A stretch of DNA of 64,000 nt from Mesorhizobium sp. (lineage in GTDB: Bacteria > Pseudomonadota > Alphaproteobacteria > Rhizobiales > Rhizobiaceae), in assembly GCF_004963255.1 (NCBI RefSeq), contig NZ_SUGA01000007.1, positions 62,001 through 126,000 on the forward strand. The letters are read 5' to 3'. Below are positions 18,419 to 27,102 of the stretch, one piece after another (positions within the stretch are counted from its first letter, which is position 1; every line of letters starts with the position of its first letter). The notes beneath the pieces are model-generated. The model did not search any database and was not told where the DNA came from. It saw only the letters and a list, made by a program, of their open reading frames with translations. The translations under genes were made by a program, and so were the position numbers.

Positions 18419-18486
18419 TTGCTGCATCGCAACAATTTTGGTGCGGCGTAGCAAAGCGCATTGCGCTTTTTGTTGCACTGCAAAAG
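18419..18486. promoter_or_regulatory. Cluster of three TTGC/GCAA dyads in the exoL-exoV divergent promoter
   Basis: TTGCTGCATCGCAACAA at 18419-18435, AAAGCGCATTGCGCTTT at 18453-18469 and TTGCACTGCAA at 18473-18483 lie about 50-115 bp before exoL and within 160-220 bp of the pyruvyltransferase start. Similar dyads occur at 22774, 22841, 26997, 29758 and 36528. Their form (TGC-N-GCA) is like the sites of the PHB regulator PhaR/AniA, CTGC-N3/4-GCAG, which is known to affect rhizobial EPS. The regulator is inferred. Confidence 0.55.
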
Positions 18487-18639
18487 CCCTGAGCTTAAGC
18501 TATCTCCGGCAACAGTTGGCGACCGGTCGGTCGTCGGAAGGGTGGCGGAGAGCGCACAGGCACAGCGGATCGACATACCGGCATTTGGGCGACAAGGGGG
18601 CCGCCTTTTTCGGAAACCTGCCCAAGATGAGGAGATGCG

Positions 18640-20025
18640 ATGAAGATCATCGTCGAGAACACGGTCTGCCTGAACACGGGAGACGCAGCGATCCTGCTGG
18701 CCATTCGCCACATTCTGAGGACTGTCGCCGGCGACAGCTTGCGCTTTTTCGTCTTCGACAGCCAGCCCGAGGTAGCCGCGAGGCTCTATCCAAAGAAGGA
18801 TTACCCCGACCTGGAATTTCACAAGCTCCTGTCGGAGACCCTCTTCCGTTACCCTTCGGGAAGCGGTGTGAAAGATCGGCTCAAGCCGCACTACAACCGG
18901 CTGGTCCACAAGGTGCTGCGGAATTTCGGATCTGACAGCCTTCTCGGCCGCGCTTTCTTCAAGGAGAGCGACCGCCGCAGCCTCGATATCTACCAGAACG
19001 CCGACCTCGTGGTCACGACTGGCGGCACCTATCTGGTCGAGAACTACAACCTTGAACGGCGACTGAACCAGTTCCGCCTGGATGCGGCCATCGGCAAGGA
19101 TCCCGTATTCTTCACCCAGTCCCTCGGTCCGTTCAACAAATCGTACAATCGACACGAACTGAGCCCGATTTTCGATCGCAGCCCGCTCATCCTGCTGCGC
19201 GACGAGCGCTCCCGCCACCACATAGCGGACATGGTCAAGGACCCGGGCAAATGTCACGTGGTGGCCGATGCCGTGTTTGCCCTTGCCGACACGGACGGCA
19301 TCGGCAAGCGGTTCGCCTCGGCTCAGCCGCCTGCGCAGACGGGCCGCGTCGCCATTTCCGTCCGCCACTGGAACTACGTCAATGACGGCCAAGACGGGAT
19401 GCGCCGCTATATCGATTCGGTACGTGAGATCGCGACCATCCTTGTCCGGGACCATGGCAAGCAGGTGACCTTTGTCTCCACCTGCCAGGGCGTTCCGGAA
19501 TATGCCCATGACGATTCCAAGACAGCACGCAAGATCGTCGCCGAGCTCGATCCGGAAATTGCGAGGAATGTCAGCGTGGACGCTTCATTCCACACTCCCG
19601 AGCAACTGATGGCTCTGGTCAAGGGTTTCGACTTCGTCGTCGCGACCCGCATGCACATGATGATCATGTCGCTCTGCGTGGGAACGCCTGTGCTTCCGAT
19701 CGCCTATGAGTTCAAGACCAAGGAAGTCGCCAAGAGGACCGGTGTTGCCGATCTGCTGCTCGATATCGACACTGTCACCCCGCCGGAGGCGGCCGAAAAG
19801 CTCGGCCGGTTCGTCGGCAAGCTTGAAGACTACCGCCGCACCATCCTCCAAGCCGTGCTCGAGGAACATGCTTCGGCGATGTCTGCCGCGGAGTTGCTGA
19901 AGCCTCTCATGGCCAAGGCATCAGCGCAGATTGCGCGCGATGTTGGCAAGCGTGGTGAGCAGTATCCTGCGCGGCTGGGGGAAGATCGCCATGAGGACGA
20001 AGGCAAACCCGTAGTCGAGGCATAA
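18640..20025 (+). CDS. Polysaccharide pyruvyl transferase family protein (ExoV-like)
   Basis: Encodes 461 residues with the PF04230 pattern: ENTVCLNTGDAAILLAI at the N-terminus, VVTTGGTYLVEN, FFTQSLGPFN, VAISVRHWNY, and FDFVVATRMHMMIMSLCVGTP read as a unit. Such enzymes add pyruvate ketals from PEP to EPS sugars, as ExoV does for succinoglycan. ATG 18640 has AGGAG 5 nt upstream. The last ~35 residues are encoded by DNA that also encodes the C-terminus of the convergent flippase (105 bp overlap), so the tail may be a read-through extension. Confidence 0.88.
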   Translation: MKIIVENTVCLNTGDAAILLAIRHILRTVAGDSLRFFVFDSQPEVAARLYPKKDYPDLEFHKLLSETLFRYPSGSGVKDRLKPHYNRLVHKVLRNFGSDSLLGRAFFKESDRRSLDIYQNADLVVTTGGTYLVENYNLERRLNQFRLDAAIGKDPVFFTQSLGPFNKSYNRHELSPIFDRSPLILLRDERSRHHIADMVKDPGKCHVVADAVFALADTDGIGKRFASAQPPAQTGRVAISVRHWNYVNDGQDGMRRYIDSVREIATILVRDHGKQVTFVSTCQGVPEYAHDDSKTARKIVAELDPEIARNVSVDASFHTPEQLMALVKGFDFVVATRMHMMIMSLCVGTPVLPIAYEFKTKEVAKRTGVADLLLDIDTVTPPEAAEKLGRFVGKLEDYRRTILQAVLEEHASAMSAAELLKPLMAKASAQIARDVGKRGEQYPARLGEDRHEDEGKPVVEA

Positions 20026-21387
20026 AGCCAGGACGACGGCGAGAAGGTCCGACTGGCCGGTAAGGGACGCTGGCAGGCCGAGATAGGCAAGCCAGGCAAG
20101 CAGGGACGATGCAATGAAAAGGCCCTGCATGATCAGGAAGTCCCCTGCCGTCACCGGCCCGACGCGGTGGATCATGACCGCGAGCACCGGCACGCGCAGA
20201 ACGTAGCCGCTGATCGCGTAGGCGGCCGCGACGCCGACGGCGCCCCAATGCAGGCCGACGACAAAAGAGGCCACGGTGGTGAGCGACGAGTAGGCGCCCC
20301 ACTGGAACATGGCCTTTGTCTTGCCCTGGCAGATGAATATCCAGCCGGTGGTGCTCGATACGGATTGCATCAGGCTGGCGATGCCCAGCCACGCGAAGAT
20401 TGGCGCCACGGCGGTCCAGCGCGGCCCGAAGAGAAGCGCGACCACCTGCTCGGAAGTCAATGTCAGCGCCGCGATGCCGGGCATGGTCACGGCCGCCAGC
20501 ATCCAGTTGGTGCGCACGTACAGATCGCGGAACCGCACCTTGTCCTCGTGGATGCGGCTGAGCAACGGCACCATCACGCGCGTCAGCGGCTGGGTGATGT
20601 TTTGCAGCGGAAACAGGAGAAGTTTGTAGGCCCGGTCATAGTAGCCAAGCTCGATCGCTCCGGAATATTTTCCGATCAGGATGTTGTCGAGATTGCGTGA
20701 AAAGAAATTGACGAGATTGAAGCCGGTCAGATTGGCGCCGAACGACAGGATCTCGCTCTCGACCCTGAAGTCCGGACGCGACGGCGTCCAGCGCACCACC
20801 AGCCATGCGGCGCCGAGCGCAACGACCGCCGCCACGGCCGGCCCCAGCACCAACGACCAGTATCCCATTCCCGCCCAGGCCGCGATGGCGGCGGCAACTA
20901 GACCGGCGGCCGCCGTTATGACGTCGTTGAGGGCCAGCTGGCCGAACTGCAGGTGACGGTTCATCAAGGCGAGCGGGACGGCTGCGATGCTGCCGAGAAG
21001 CAACGGCAGCGCGGAGGCGACCGTGATGCCTAACATGCGCTGATCGCCGTAGAAGCCGGCAATGGCCGGGGCCAATGCCGCCACTACCACCGCGCTGCCC
21101 AATCCGACCAGCGCGCTGATCCAGAACACCTGATTGAGCTGCCTGTCGCTGATGTCCTTGCGCTGGACAAGAGCCTGCTGCAGCCCGAGATTTTGCAGAA
21201 GCCCGACAAAGGCGACGATCGGCCCGACCGACGCCACAAGGCCGAAATCTTCCGGCAGCAGCAGCCGGGCAAGGATGATGACCGAGAGGAACTGGATCAC
21301 CATCTTGAAACCCTGGGCACCGGCAGTGACCAGCCCGCCGCGCAGGGCGATGCGTCCGAACTGCGGCAGGGGCGGGTTAGCGTTCAT
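19921..21387 (-). CDS. Wzx-type polysaccharide flippase (ExoT-like)
   Basis: Encodes 488 residues with about 12-14 hydrophobic segments, of the polysaccharide transport (MOP) superfamily: GGLVTAGAQGFKMVIQFLSV near the N-terminus, ARLLLPEDFGLVA, LGYYDRAYKLLLFPLQ and ITQPLTRVMVPLLSRI. It flips the lipid-linked EPS repeat unit across the inner membrane. The ATG overlaps the stop of the upstream GT4 gene as ATGA. The 3' end overlaps the convergent pyruvyltransferase gene by 105 bp. Confidence 0.9.
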   Translation of the reverse strand: MNANPPLPQFGRIALRGGLVTAGAQGFKMVIQFLSVIILARLLLPEDFGLVASVGPIVAFVGLLQNLGLQQALVQRKDISDRQLNQVFWISALVGLGSAVVVAALAPAIAGFYGDQRMLGITVASALPLLLGSIAAVPLALMNRHLQFGQLALNDVITAAAGLVAAAIAAWAGMGYWSLVLGPAVAAVVALGAAWLVVRWTPSRPDFRVESEILSFGANLTGFNLVNFFSRNLDNILIGKYSGAIELGYYDRAYKLLLFPLQNITQPLTRVMVPLLSRIHEDKVRFRDLYVRTNWMLAAVTMPGIAALTLTSEQVVALLFGPRWTAVAPIFAWLGIASLMQSVSSTTGWIFICQGKTKAMFQWGAYSSLTTVASFVVGLHWGAVGVAAAYAISGYVLRVPVLAVMIHRVGPVTAGDFLIMQGLFIASSLLAWLAYLGLPASLTGQSDLLAVVLALCLDYGFAFVLMAIFPQPRRILLTTLANIARNLR

Positions 21388-22553
21388 CAGTGTGCTCTCG
21401 TTCCAGCCAGTTCAGTTGCAATCCGTGCGAACCGCTGGTTCAGAACGTCGGCATTGAAGTCTGTTTCTATCTTGCGCCGCGCGGCGATCGCGATCGGCTC
21501 GCACAGGACCGGGTTATCGGCGACCCAGACGAGTTTGGCGGCCAACGCCGCAACGTCCCGTTCCGGCGCGAGGAAGCCGGTTTTCCCGTCCTCGATCAGT
21601 TCGGGTATCCCTGAATGGTAGGTGCTGACCACCGTCAACCCGGCAGCCATCGCCTCCATCAGGGCGACTGGGATGCCTTCGAGGTCGCCGTTGTGGGCAC
21701 TTACGCTGGGCAGCACGAAGACATGCGCGTCCCGCAAGCGCTGCTTGACCTCCGCATGCGGCCTGGGGCCGAGGAAATCGACGCGCCCGGCGATGCCGAG
21801 CTCGGCGGCCAATCGTTTCAATTGCTCCAGCAATTCGCCGGCGCCGATCACCGAATAGTTCCAGTCATCACGCGGCAGCCTGGCCAGCGCGCGAAGCGCA
21901 TATTCAACGCCTTTTTTTTCGGTCAGACGACAGACCGAAATGAACGACAGCGTTTCATTCTTCCAGGATCGCCACCGGTATTCTATCTCGCCGGGTCGAA
22001 CGCCCATATGGTGCACGACGACCTCGCCCGGCGGGGCGCCGACCTCGATAAGGGCATTGCGAAAGAAGGCATTCACCGGCATCTGGAGGACGCCGTTCTG
22101 GAACACCGTCCTGTAGCGCGCCAGCGTGTTGTCGTGCATCGGGCCGCCGACGTCGTTGCCGTGGAAGACGGTCACCAGCGGCGCGGAAATCCGCCCACGC
22201 TTGATGACACGCGCCACCCGCAAGCCGTTCGTGCCGAAATGCGCGACGATGACATCGGCCTTGTGCAATTTGCCCGCGTACAGGAGGTCGATGGCGGTCG
22301 AGAGCTTGTCCCAAGACTTGCCTGACCATTTCCTAAGCAAGGGTCGATAACGGCCGAGCCAGCCCCACCAGCACACGACTTTTCCGGGCAGACTCTTCCA
22401 GCGCCGATCGTCGACATTGGCGTCCTTGCCGAACGTCGTCTCGTTGCAGACGACCCCGACTTCCATGCCGCGCTCAAGGCAGCCTGCTATCTGGTCAAGG
22501 ACAAAGGTCTCCGACAAGGAGGGGAACTTGTCGACAACGAAGCATATCCTCAT
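21387..22553 (-). CDS. Glycosyltransferase family 4 (colanic acid-type)
   Basis: Encodes 388 residues from ATG 22553, giving the standard start MRICFVVDKFPSLSETFVLDQ. C-terminal GT-B signatures are present: SVCRLTEKKGVEYALRAL, VDFLGPRPHAEVKQRL, and VLPSVSAHNGDLEGIPVALMEAMAAG read in sections, with the EX7E-type motif. It transfers a sugar to the EPS unit; the linkage is unknown. It overlaps the flippase gene (ATGA) and is preceded by a short ORF (22550-22726) whose stop overlaps its start. Confidence 0.88.
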   Translation of the reverse strand: MRICFVVDKFPSLSETFVLDQIAGCLERGMEVGVVCNETTFGKDANVDDRRWKSLPGKVVCWWGWLGRYRPLLRKWSGKSWDKLSTAIDLLYAGKLHKADVIVAHFGTNGLRVARVIKRGRISAPLVTVFHGNDVGGPMHDNTLARYRTVFQNGVLQMPVNAFFRNALIEVGAPPGEVVVHHMGVRPGEIEYRWRSWKNETLSFISVCRLTEKKGVEYALRALARLPRDDWNYSVIGAGELLEQLKRLAAELGIAGRVDFLGPRPHAEVKQRLRDAHVFVLPSVSAHNGDLEGIPVALMEAMAAGLTVVSTYHSGIPELIEDGKTGFLAPERDVAALAAKLVWVADNPVLCEPIAIAARRKIETDFNADVLNQRFARIATELAGTRAH

Positions 22554-22726
22554 TCTCGGCCCGCGCCCATGCCGGGATTCATCGGGCAGTCCGCCCACAA
22601 CCGGGCCTGAACAAGGCAACCGGCCTTGCCCGCGGACTTCGGCTCGGCGTCTTCAGCCGTCAGGAAAAGTCGCACGACAGGGGCAACTGGATGGGAATCG
22701 TAGTTGAGGCACACGACATGCAGCAT
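22550..22726 (-). pseudogene. Short ORF arising from duplicated exoL 5' end
   Basis: A 58-codon ORF starting MLHVVCLNYDSHP, to be compared with ExoL MLHVLYLVHDVSDP. The similarity stops after about 13 residues, but the 80-90 bp upstream are clearly related to the exoL promoter region. The ORF ends at 22550 in ATGA overlap with the GT4 start at 22553. It may be the remnant of a truncated glycosyltransferase gene, or now act as a translated leader for the GT4 gene. Confidence 0.4.
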
Positions 22727-22810
22727 TCATTCGACCGCTGTTGGCCCACCCGATGGGGATGGTAGTATAGGAATTGCTGCAGTGCAACATTTTTGATGCA
22801 GCGCATTTGA
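22718..22810. repeat. Duplicated copy of the exoL promoter and 5' end
   Basis: The segment from ACATGCAGCATTCATTCGAC onward matches 18358-18450 (ACATGCAGCATGAAACTCG ...) nearly base for base in long blocks: CGACCG-TGTT-GGCCCACCC-GGGGATG-TAGTA, then the TTGCTGCA dyad and TTTTGATGC. It shows segmental duplication of an EPS promoter within the locus. Confidence 0.7.
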
Positions 22811-22855
22811 CTTTTCGTCCCGCGCCTACGCCGGCACGAATGTTGCATCGCAACA
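22774..22855. promoter_or_regulatory. Two TTGC/GCAA dyads before the GT4 operon
   Basis: TTGCTGCAGTGCAACA at 22774-22789 and a perfect palindrome TGTTGC-ATC-GCAACA at 22841-22855. They lie just upstream of the duplicated exoL-like start and downstream of the 22904-23986 gene. They are the same class of dyad as in the exoL, lasso and exoY promoters. Confidence 0.55.
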
Positions 22856-22903
22856 TAAACCGTTGCGAAGTGCCGGTTTCGCGTCGTGTCGCGGAAGTCC
22901 CGC

Positions 22904-23986
22904 TCAGGAGGCCTTGCGAAGGGGCTGTCTTTCGACAGCACGATTCAGGACGTCCATGAACGTCGCGAACTGGTTGTCGGGGTTCATCTGCGGCCGCTCC
23001 GCAAACAGGCGAGCCGCCGCGGACATCCTGTCGTAATCGGCCTTGTCGGTCCATAGCCGCCGTATGGCAGCCACCCAGTCGGCGAGCGGAGCATCGTAAT
23101 CCAGTATCACGCCGCCGTTGCCGATCGCTTCCGGGAGACCGCCGCGCCGGGATCCGACAACGGGAATGCCGCTGCAATGCGCCTCGGACGCGACCCTGCC
23201 CCAGGCTTCTTCCCATTTGCTGGGAGCAAGCAGGATCTTCGTGCGGCCGTAGACCGTCTTCATGTCGCTGGTACGGCTCTCGAGGACGGCGTTGCCGAGC
23301 GAAGCAAGCGTCCGCTCGATCTCGGCCCGGTGATCGTCGTCGAGCATCCAGCTCTCAACGAACAGGAACGGGATTTCCGCGCATTCGCGGGCAATTTGGA
23401 CGGCCAGTTCGAAACCCTTCTCGTTGTAAGGATTGATCATCGTCACGAACTCGCCGGTCGTCGGCGTGCTGTAGAAGGCAGGATTGATCGTGGGTGGAAT
23501 CACCGTGGATTCAATACCGAACTTCTCCTTGTAGGCGCGGGCGGTGAATTCCGAATTGGCGATGTAGAGCGCGGACTGCAATTCGCGCGGGTCGCCGGCC
23601 AGTTCGTCGAACTCGACGTTGCGCAGGTAAACGACCAGCGGCACGCCGAGGGTCTGCAATTCCTTGCCGATCGGCACGGATTTGTGACACTGGACGACCG
23701 CGACGTCGGGCCGCAATCGCTTGGTCGCGAAGCCCGCCGCCTCCCACGGGAACCATGCCCGTACGACGGGATAGCCTGGGAACGTATCGATGACGGCGCG
23801 CTGGCGGAGCAGCTTCATCTTGGCGCGCGCCTTGAAGCCGAAAAAGCCGTCGCCGAACAAAGCGGCAAGCACCGAGGCCTCGTGGCCATGCTCGCGCAAC
23901 TGCTCGACCAGATGATGCGTGCTCGACTGAACGCCACCGCTAAATTGCGGCGTGTAGCCGCTGCCGCCCGCAAACAGAACTTTCAT
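22904..23986 (-). CDS. Glycosyltransferase family 4
   Basis: Encodes 360 residues. Typical GT-B features: KVLFAGGSGYTPQFSGGVQ at the N-terminus, IANSEFTARAYKEKFG, VIPPTINPAFY, INPYNEKGFELAVQIA, and the C-terminal donor-site motif LAPSKWEEAWGRVASEAHCS followed by GIPVVGSRRGGLPEAIG. It acts on cytoplasmic lipid-linked EPS intermediates; linkage unknown. It lies 35 bp downstream of ugd, so the two are probably one operon, with a GCCCGCGCGGGC palindrome in the gap at about 24006-24017. Confidence 0.88.
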   Translation of the reverse strand: MKVLFAGGSGYTPQFSGGVQSSTHHLVEQLREHGHEASVLAALFGDGFFGFKARAKMKLLRQRAVIDTFPGYPVVRAWFPWEAAGFATKRLRPDVAVVQCHKSVPIGKELQTLGVPLVVYLRNVEFDELAGDPRELQSALYIANSEFTARAYKEKFGIESTVIPPTINPAFYSTPTTGEFVTMINPYNEKGFELAVQIARECAEIPFLFVESWMLDDDHRAEIERTLASLGNAVLESRTSDMKTVYGRTKILLAPSKWEEAWGRVASEAHCSGIPVVGSRRGGLPEAIGNGGVILDYDAPLADWVAAIRRLWTDKADYDRMSAAARLFAERPQMNPDNQFATFMDVLNRAVERQPLRKAS

Positions 23987-24021
23987 AGCCTAGGCTCCTT
24001 GCTGTGCCCGCGCGGGCATTG

Positions 24022-25353
24022 TCATGCCGCCATCCTGCCGATCGAGAAATACTCGATGCCGTAGCGCGCGATCACCTTAGGATCGTAGAGATTGCGGCCA
24101 TCGAAGATGACCGGCGTGGTCAGCGAATCCTTGAGCGCGTCGAAGGACGGCGCTCGGAAGCTCTTCCATTCGGTGCAGATCAAAAGCGCGTCGGCGCCGC
24201 GCAGCGCCGCCTCCTTGGTGCCGCAGAGCAGCAGGTCCTCGCGCAGGCCGTAGATGGCCTGGCACTCCTGCATCGCCTCGGGATCATAGGCCTGCACCTT
24301 GGCGCCGGCCGCCCACAGCGCTTCCATCAGCGTGCGTGACGGCGCCTCGCGCATGTCGTCGGTGTTGGGCTTGAAGGCCAGCCCCCAGACGGCGAACGTC
24401 TTGCCCCTGAGCGCGCCCTTGAAATAGTGGTTGACCTTGTCGAACAGCACCGATTTCTGCGCATTGTTGCGCTCCTCGACGGCGCGCAGCAGCTTGGCGT
24501 CGAACTTGATGCCCTCGGCGGTCTTGATCAGCGCGCGCACGTCCTTCGGGAAGCACGAGCCGCCATAGCCGAGCCCGGGATAGATGAAGTGGTATCCGAT
24601 GCGCGGGTCCGAGCCGATGCCCTTGCGCACCTCCTCGATGTCGGCTCCCAGCTGTTCGGCGAGATTGGCCATCTCGTTCATGAAGCTGATCTTGGTCGCC
24701 AGCATGCAGTTGGCGGCGTATTTGGTGAATTCGGCGCTGCGCACGTCCATCACGATCATCTTCTCGTGGTTGCGGTTGAACGGCGCATAGAGCTCGCGCA
24801 TCACCATCTCGGTATCCTCGCTGGAGGTGCCGACGATGATGCGGTCCGGCTTCATGCAATCAGCGACCGCCGAGCCTTCCTTGAGGAATTCGGGGTTTGA
24901 GGCGACGTCGAAGGCGAGGTCCTCGCGGCCGCGCTTCTTCAGGGTTTCGGCGATCCTGGCCTTCACCTTTTCGCAAGTGCCGACCGGCACGGTCGACTTG
25001 CCGACGACAATCTTGGCGCTGTCCATCTCGCGGCCGATGGTCTCGGCGACGGCGAGCACATATTTCAGATCGGCCGAGCCGTCCTCACCGGGCGGCGTGC
25101 CGACCGCGATCATCTGGATTTGGCCATGCCTGACCGCCGCTGCCGCGTCCGTCGTGAAGCGGATGCGACCGGCCGCGTGGTTTTCCTTGACGAGGCTTTC
25201 GAGGCCCGGTTCGAAAATCGGGATCAAGCCCTGGTTGAGGCGCTCCACCTTCTTCTCGTCGACATCGACGCACACCACCTCGTGCCCGACTTCGGCCAGC
25301 ACAGCGGCCTGGACGAGACCGACATAGCCAATCCCAAACACCGTCAAATTCAT
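24022..25353 (-). CDS. UDP-glucose 6-dehydrogenase
   Basis: Encodes 443 residues, normal for Ugd/RkpK/TuaD. It oxidizes UDP-glucose to UDP-glucuronate with 2 NAD+. Motifs: NAD-binding [21 protein letters not shown] (start), [26 protein letters not shown], and the catalytic cysteine Cys267 in [10 protein letters not shown]. Its presence implies that glucuronic acid, or a sugar derived from it, occurs in the polysaccharide, unlike canonical succinoglycan, which has none. It is probably transcribed with the downstream GT4 gene. Confidence 0.95.
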   Translation of the reverse strand: MNLTVFGIGYVGLVQAAVLAEVGHEVVCVDVDEKKVERLNQGLIPIFEPGLESLVKENHAAGRIRFTTDAAAAVRHGQIQMIAVGTPPGEDGSADLKYVLAVAETIGREMDSAKIVVGKSTVPVGTCEKVKARIAETLKKRGREDLAFDVASNPEFLKEGSAVADCMKPDRIIVGTSSEDTEMVMRELYAPFNRNHEKMIVMDVRSAEFTKYAANCMLATKISFMNEMANLAEQLGADIEEVRKGIGSDPRIGYHFIYPGLGYGGSCFPKDVRALIKTAEGIKFDAKLLRAVEERNNAQKSVLFDKVNHYFKGALRGKTFAVWGLAFKPNTDDMREAPSRTLMEALWAAGAKVQAYDPEAMQECQAIYGLREDLLLCGTKEAALRGADALLICTEWKSFRAPSFDALKDSLTTPVIFDGRNLYDPKVIARYGIEYFSIGRMAA

Positions 25354-25438
25354 TTGGTTCTATTCCTGTCAAGGGCCGGGCCACAAAGCGGTCCGGCTGG
25401 TTCAGATGTCCCCAGGCCCAACGGCCCGGCTGGTTCGG

Positions 25439-25537
25439 CATGATCCCCAAAACCGGTTCCACTTTTGGGGATCATGATTGGTTATTTCCGGATGATCTTG
25501 TCCCGAAACCGGGTCCCACTTTCGGGGATCATGCTCA
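25439..25537. repeat. Two RPE-like palindromes between ugd and exoK
   Basis: CATGATCCCCAAAA (25439-25452) pairs perfectly over 14 bp with TTTTGGGGATCATG (25463-25476). A second element (about 25490-25537) has GATGATC ... GATCATGC arms around ACCGGGTCCCAC. Its last bases contain the stop codon of exoK. Same family as 10760-10809. Confidence 0.82.
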
Positions 25538-26407
25538 GTTGCTGTTACTTATGCTGCATGCCAGCGATTCCGGAAACTGGCATGGCTGGCCCAAAGCGGT
25601 GAAAGCGACGCGCTTGACTTGCATGGTGACCTTGCTGCCGGGATCGACGAAGGCGCCCATCCAATTGGTCAGCTTGTCGCTGCCCCAGAGGCTGAAGAAG
25701 ATTTTCTGCGAGTGGGTAGGCAGCTCGTCCGGGTTGGTCACTTCATGGACAAGCTTGCCGTTAACGTACCAGCGCAGCCGATCTTTTTCCCAGACGAAGC
25801 CGTAATCGTTAAAGCCCTTGTCGGCGCCGCCCTCGACGTCGACCAGCTTGCCGTTCTTCGGCTTGCCCTGGATGTAGCTGTTGACCTGCACTTTCGACGG
25901 GTCCTTGGTGAGGACCTCGAAGTCGATCTCGTCCCAGGGCTGTTTGTCCTGCGGGCCGATATAGGAGAAGAAGGCGGCGTTGAGGCCGGAGCCCGTGCCG
26001 GTCTTCATCCGCGCCTCGTAAACGCCGTAGCCGTAGCGCTGCTTGGTCTGGATCTCGGCGCAGGCGAACTCGCGGTCCTTGAGCTTGCGCTTTTCGAAGC
26101 CCAGCGACAGCACACCGTCGGAAAGCCGCACGAGATCCTTCGACCAGGTGCAGTTCTGATGGGCGCCATTGGTCCAGCCGTCCGAGACGAACCAGCGGGA
26201 CTGGTTGAAATTGGAGAAATTGTCGACGAAGGACGGCGCGCTTTTCAGCTCTGGTTGGGTCCCTTGCGCATGCGCGGGATGCAGGGTCGCCGCGATTGCA
26301 AACAGGACACCGGACACACCGAGCCGAAGGCTATTCAATCCTTTCCGTGGCATATGCGCCAACGCGCAAGCCGCCTCGTTGGAGGTGTTGCTGGGATCTG
26401 CGTTCAT
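25535..26407 (-). CDS. exoK: Glycoside hydrolase family 16 endo-beta-glycanase (ExoK-like)
   Basis: Encodes 290 residues. The GH16 catalytic signature WDEIDFEVL places the nucleophile at Glu160, helper Asp162 and acid/base Glu164. An export signal is visible as GLNSLRLGVSGVLFAIAATL ending at HAQG, around residue 48. ATG 26407 has AGGTGAG upstream; starting at ATG 26353 would give a conventional-length signal peptide but has no ribosome site, so this protein may have an 18-residue extension before the signal. ExoK cleaves nascent EPS to low-molecular-weight forms. Its stop codon lies within the adjacent palindrome. Confidence 0.92.
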   Translation of the reverse strand: MNADPSNTSNEAACALAHMPRKGLNSLRLGVSGVLFAIAATLHPAHAQGTQPELKSAPSFVDNFSNFNQSRWFVSDGWTNGAHQNCTWSKDLVRLSDGVLSLGFEKRKLKDREFACAEIQTKQRYGYGVYEARMKTGTGSGLNAAFFSYIGPQDKQPWDEIDFEVLTKDPSKVQVNSYIQGKPKNGKLVDVEGGADKGFNDYGFVWEKDRLRWYVNGKLVHEVTNPDELPTHSQKIFFSLWGSDKLTNWMGAFVDPGSKVTMQVKRVAFTALGQPCQFPESLACSISNSN

Positions 26408-26518
26408 AACAAACTCACCTTTGTGTTGTCCGCCCAACCCAAAGTCATCCTTGGCCCGCGCAAGCGAGCCGATTCTGATCCTGCGCCCTCTTGAACTCCT
26501 CTAAGTCCTTGTTTTTTC

Positions 26519-26561
26519 GCAATTCCGAACGGAAAACCGCTCACACTTTTCCTGGAATTGC
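26519..26561. repeat. RPE-like palindrome
   Basis: GCAATTCC (26519-26526) pairs with GGAATTGC (26554-26561), with an internal GGAAAACCGC/CACACTTTTCC region. It resembles the hairpin after dhaK at 2079-2126. It lies between exoK and a small gene. Confidence 0.72.
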
Positions 26562-26600
26562 TTCAGTGCCTCGTACCGATGACGGCGCTTGCGGGCGCCG

Positions 26601-26978
26601 TCAGCCTTTTGCCGCGGATTGTCCGCCAGACCGATTGGAACCGTCCTCGACAATCGCGTCGAGCGAACGGCGCAGTTCCTTCACCAAGCCTTTCTGGCGA
26701 GCAAGCTCCGCAATGCGCCGCTCGCAGTTCAGGATCGAGTTGGTCATCACGCTGACATCCGACCCCTTGCTGGCCGATGCCGAACCATTCTCCATCGCCT
26801 CGACCAGAAAGGCGGCGTTGGCCGCCGTCGACCTGTAACGATTCTCCAGACCCATTTTCTCCGTCTCTATCTCGGCCGCGATCTGGTCGAACAGCTTCGC
26901 CAACCGGTCGAAACGCTGGAGATCGGTCTGCCGGTCGCGAGCCGGATCCCGGGATCTGAAGCCAAAAATCGAAGCCAT
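26601..26978 (-). CDS. Hypothetical coiled-coil protein
   Basis: Encodes 125 residues beginning MASIFGFRSRDPARD. The middle is helical and charged (LQRFDRLAKLFDQIAAEIETE, then ILNCERRIAELARQKGLVKELRRS), consistent with a coiled coil; no membrane segment, signal or known domain. ATG 26978 was chosen because upstream in-frame DNA contains a regulatory dyad (26997-27012). It lies between exoK and a glycosyltransferase, so an EPS-related role is possible, but none is recognised. Confidence 0.65.
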   Translation of the reverse strand: MASIFGFRSRDPARDRQTDLQRFDRLAKLFDQIAAEIETEKMGLENRYRSTAANAAFLVEAMENGSASASKGSDVSVMTNSILNCERRIAELARQKGLVKELRRSLDAIVEDGSNRSGGQSAAKG

Positions 26979-26996
26979 CTTGCCGGCCTTTCGAAA

Positions 26997-27012
26997 TTGC
27001 TGCATTGCAGCA
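26997..27012. promoter_or_regulatory. TTGCTGCA-TTGCAGCA dyad upstream of the coiled-coil gene
   Basis: TTGCTGCATTGCAGCA, 19 bp before the start at 26978. It is one of the recurrent TGC-GCA dyads of this locus and is a good match to the CTGC-N3/4-GCAG form of PhaR sites. Confidence 0.5.
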
Positions 27013-27102
27013 TAGACTGCCACCCCCGCGGCGACTAGGCAACATCATAGTTTTGCGAATGCGGATTTTTTGAGGGTCGGCGGCTTCCGGGACGATACGG
27101 AG

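Noticed and set aside
18461..18643. Small plus-strand ORF in the exoL-exoV promoter
   Set aside because: Overlaps the regulatory dyads and the ribosome site of the pyruvyltransferase gene; no support as a gene.
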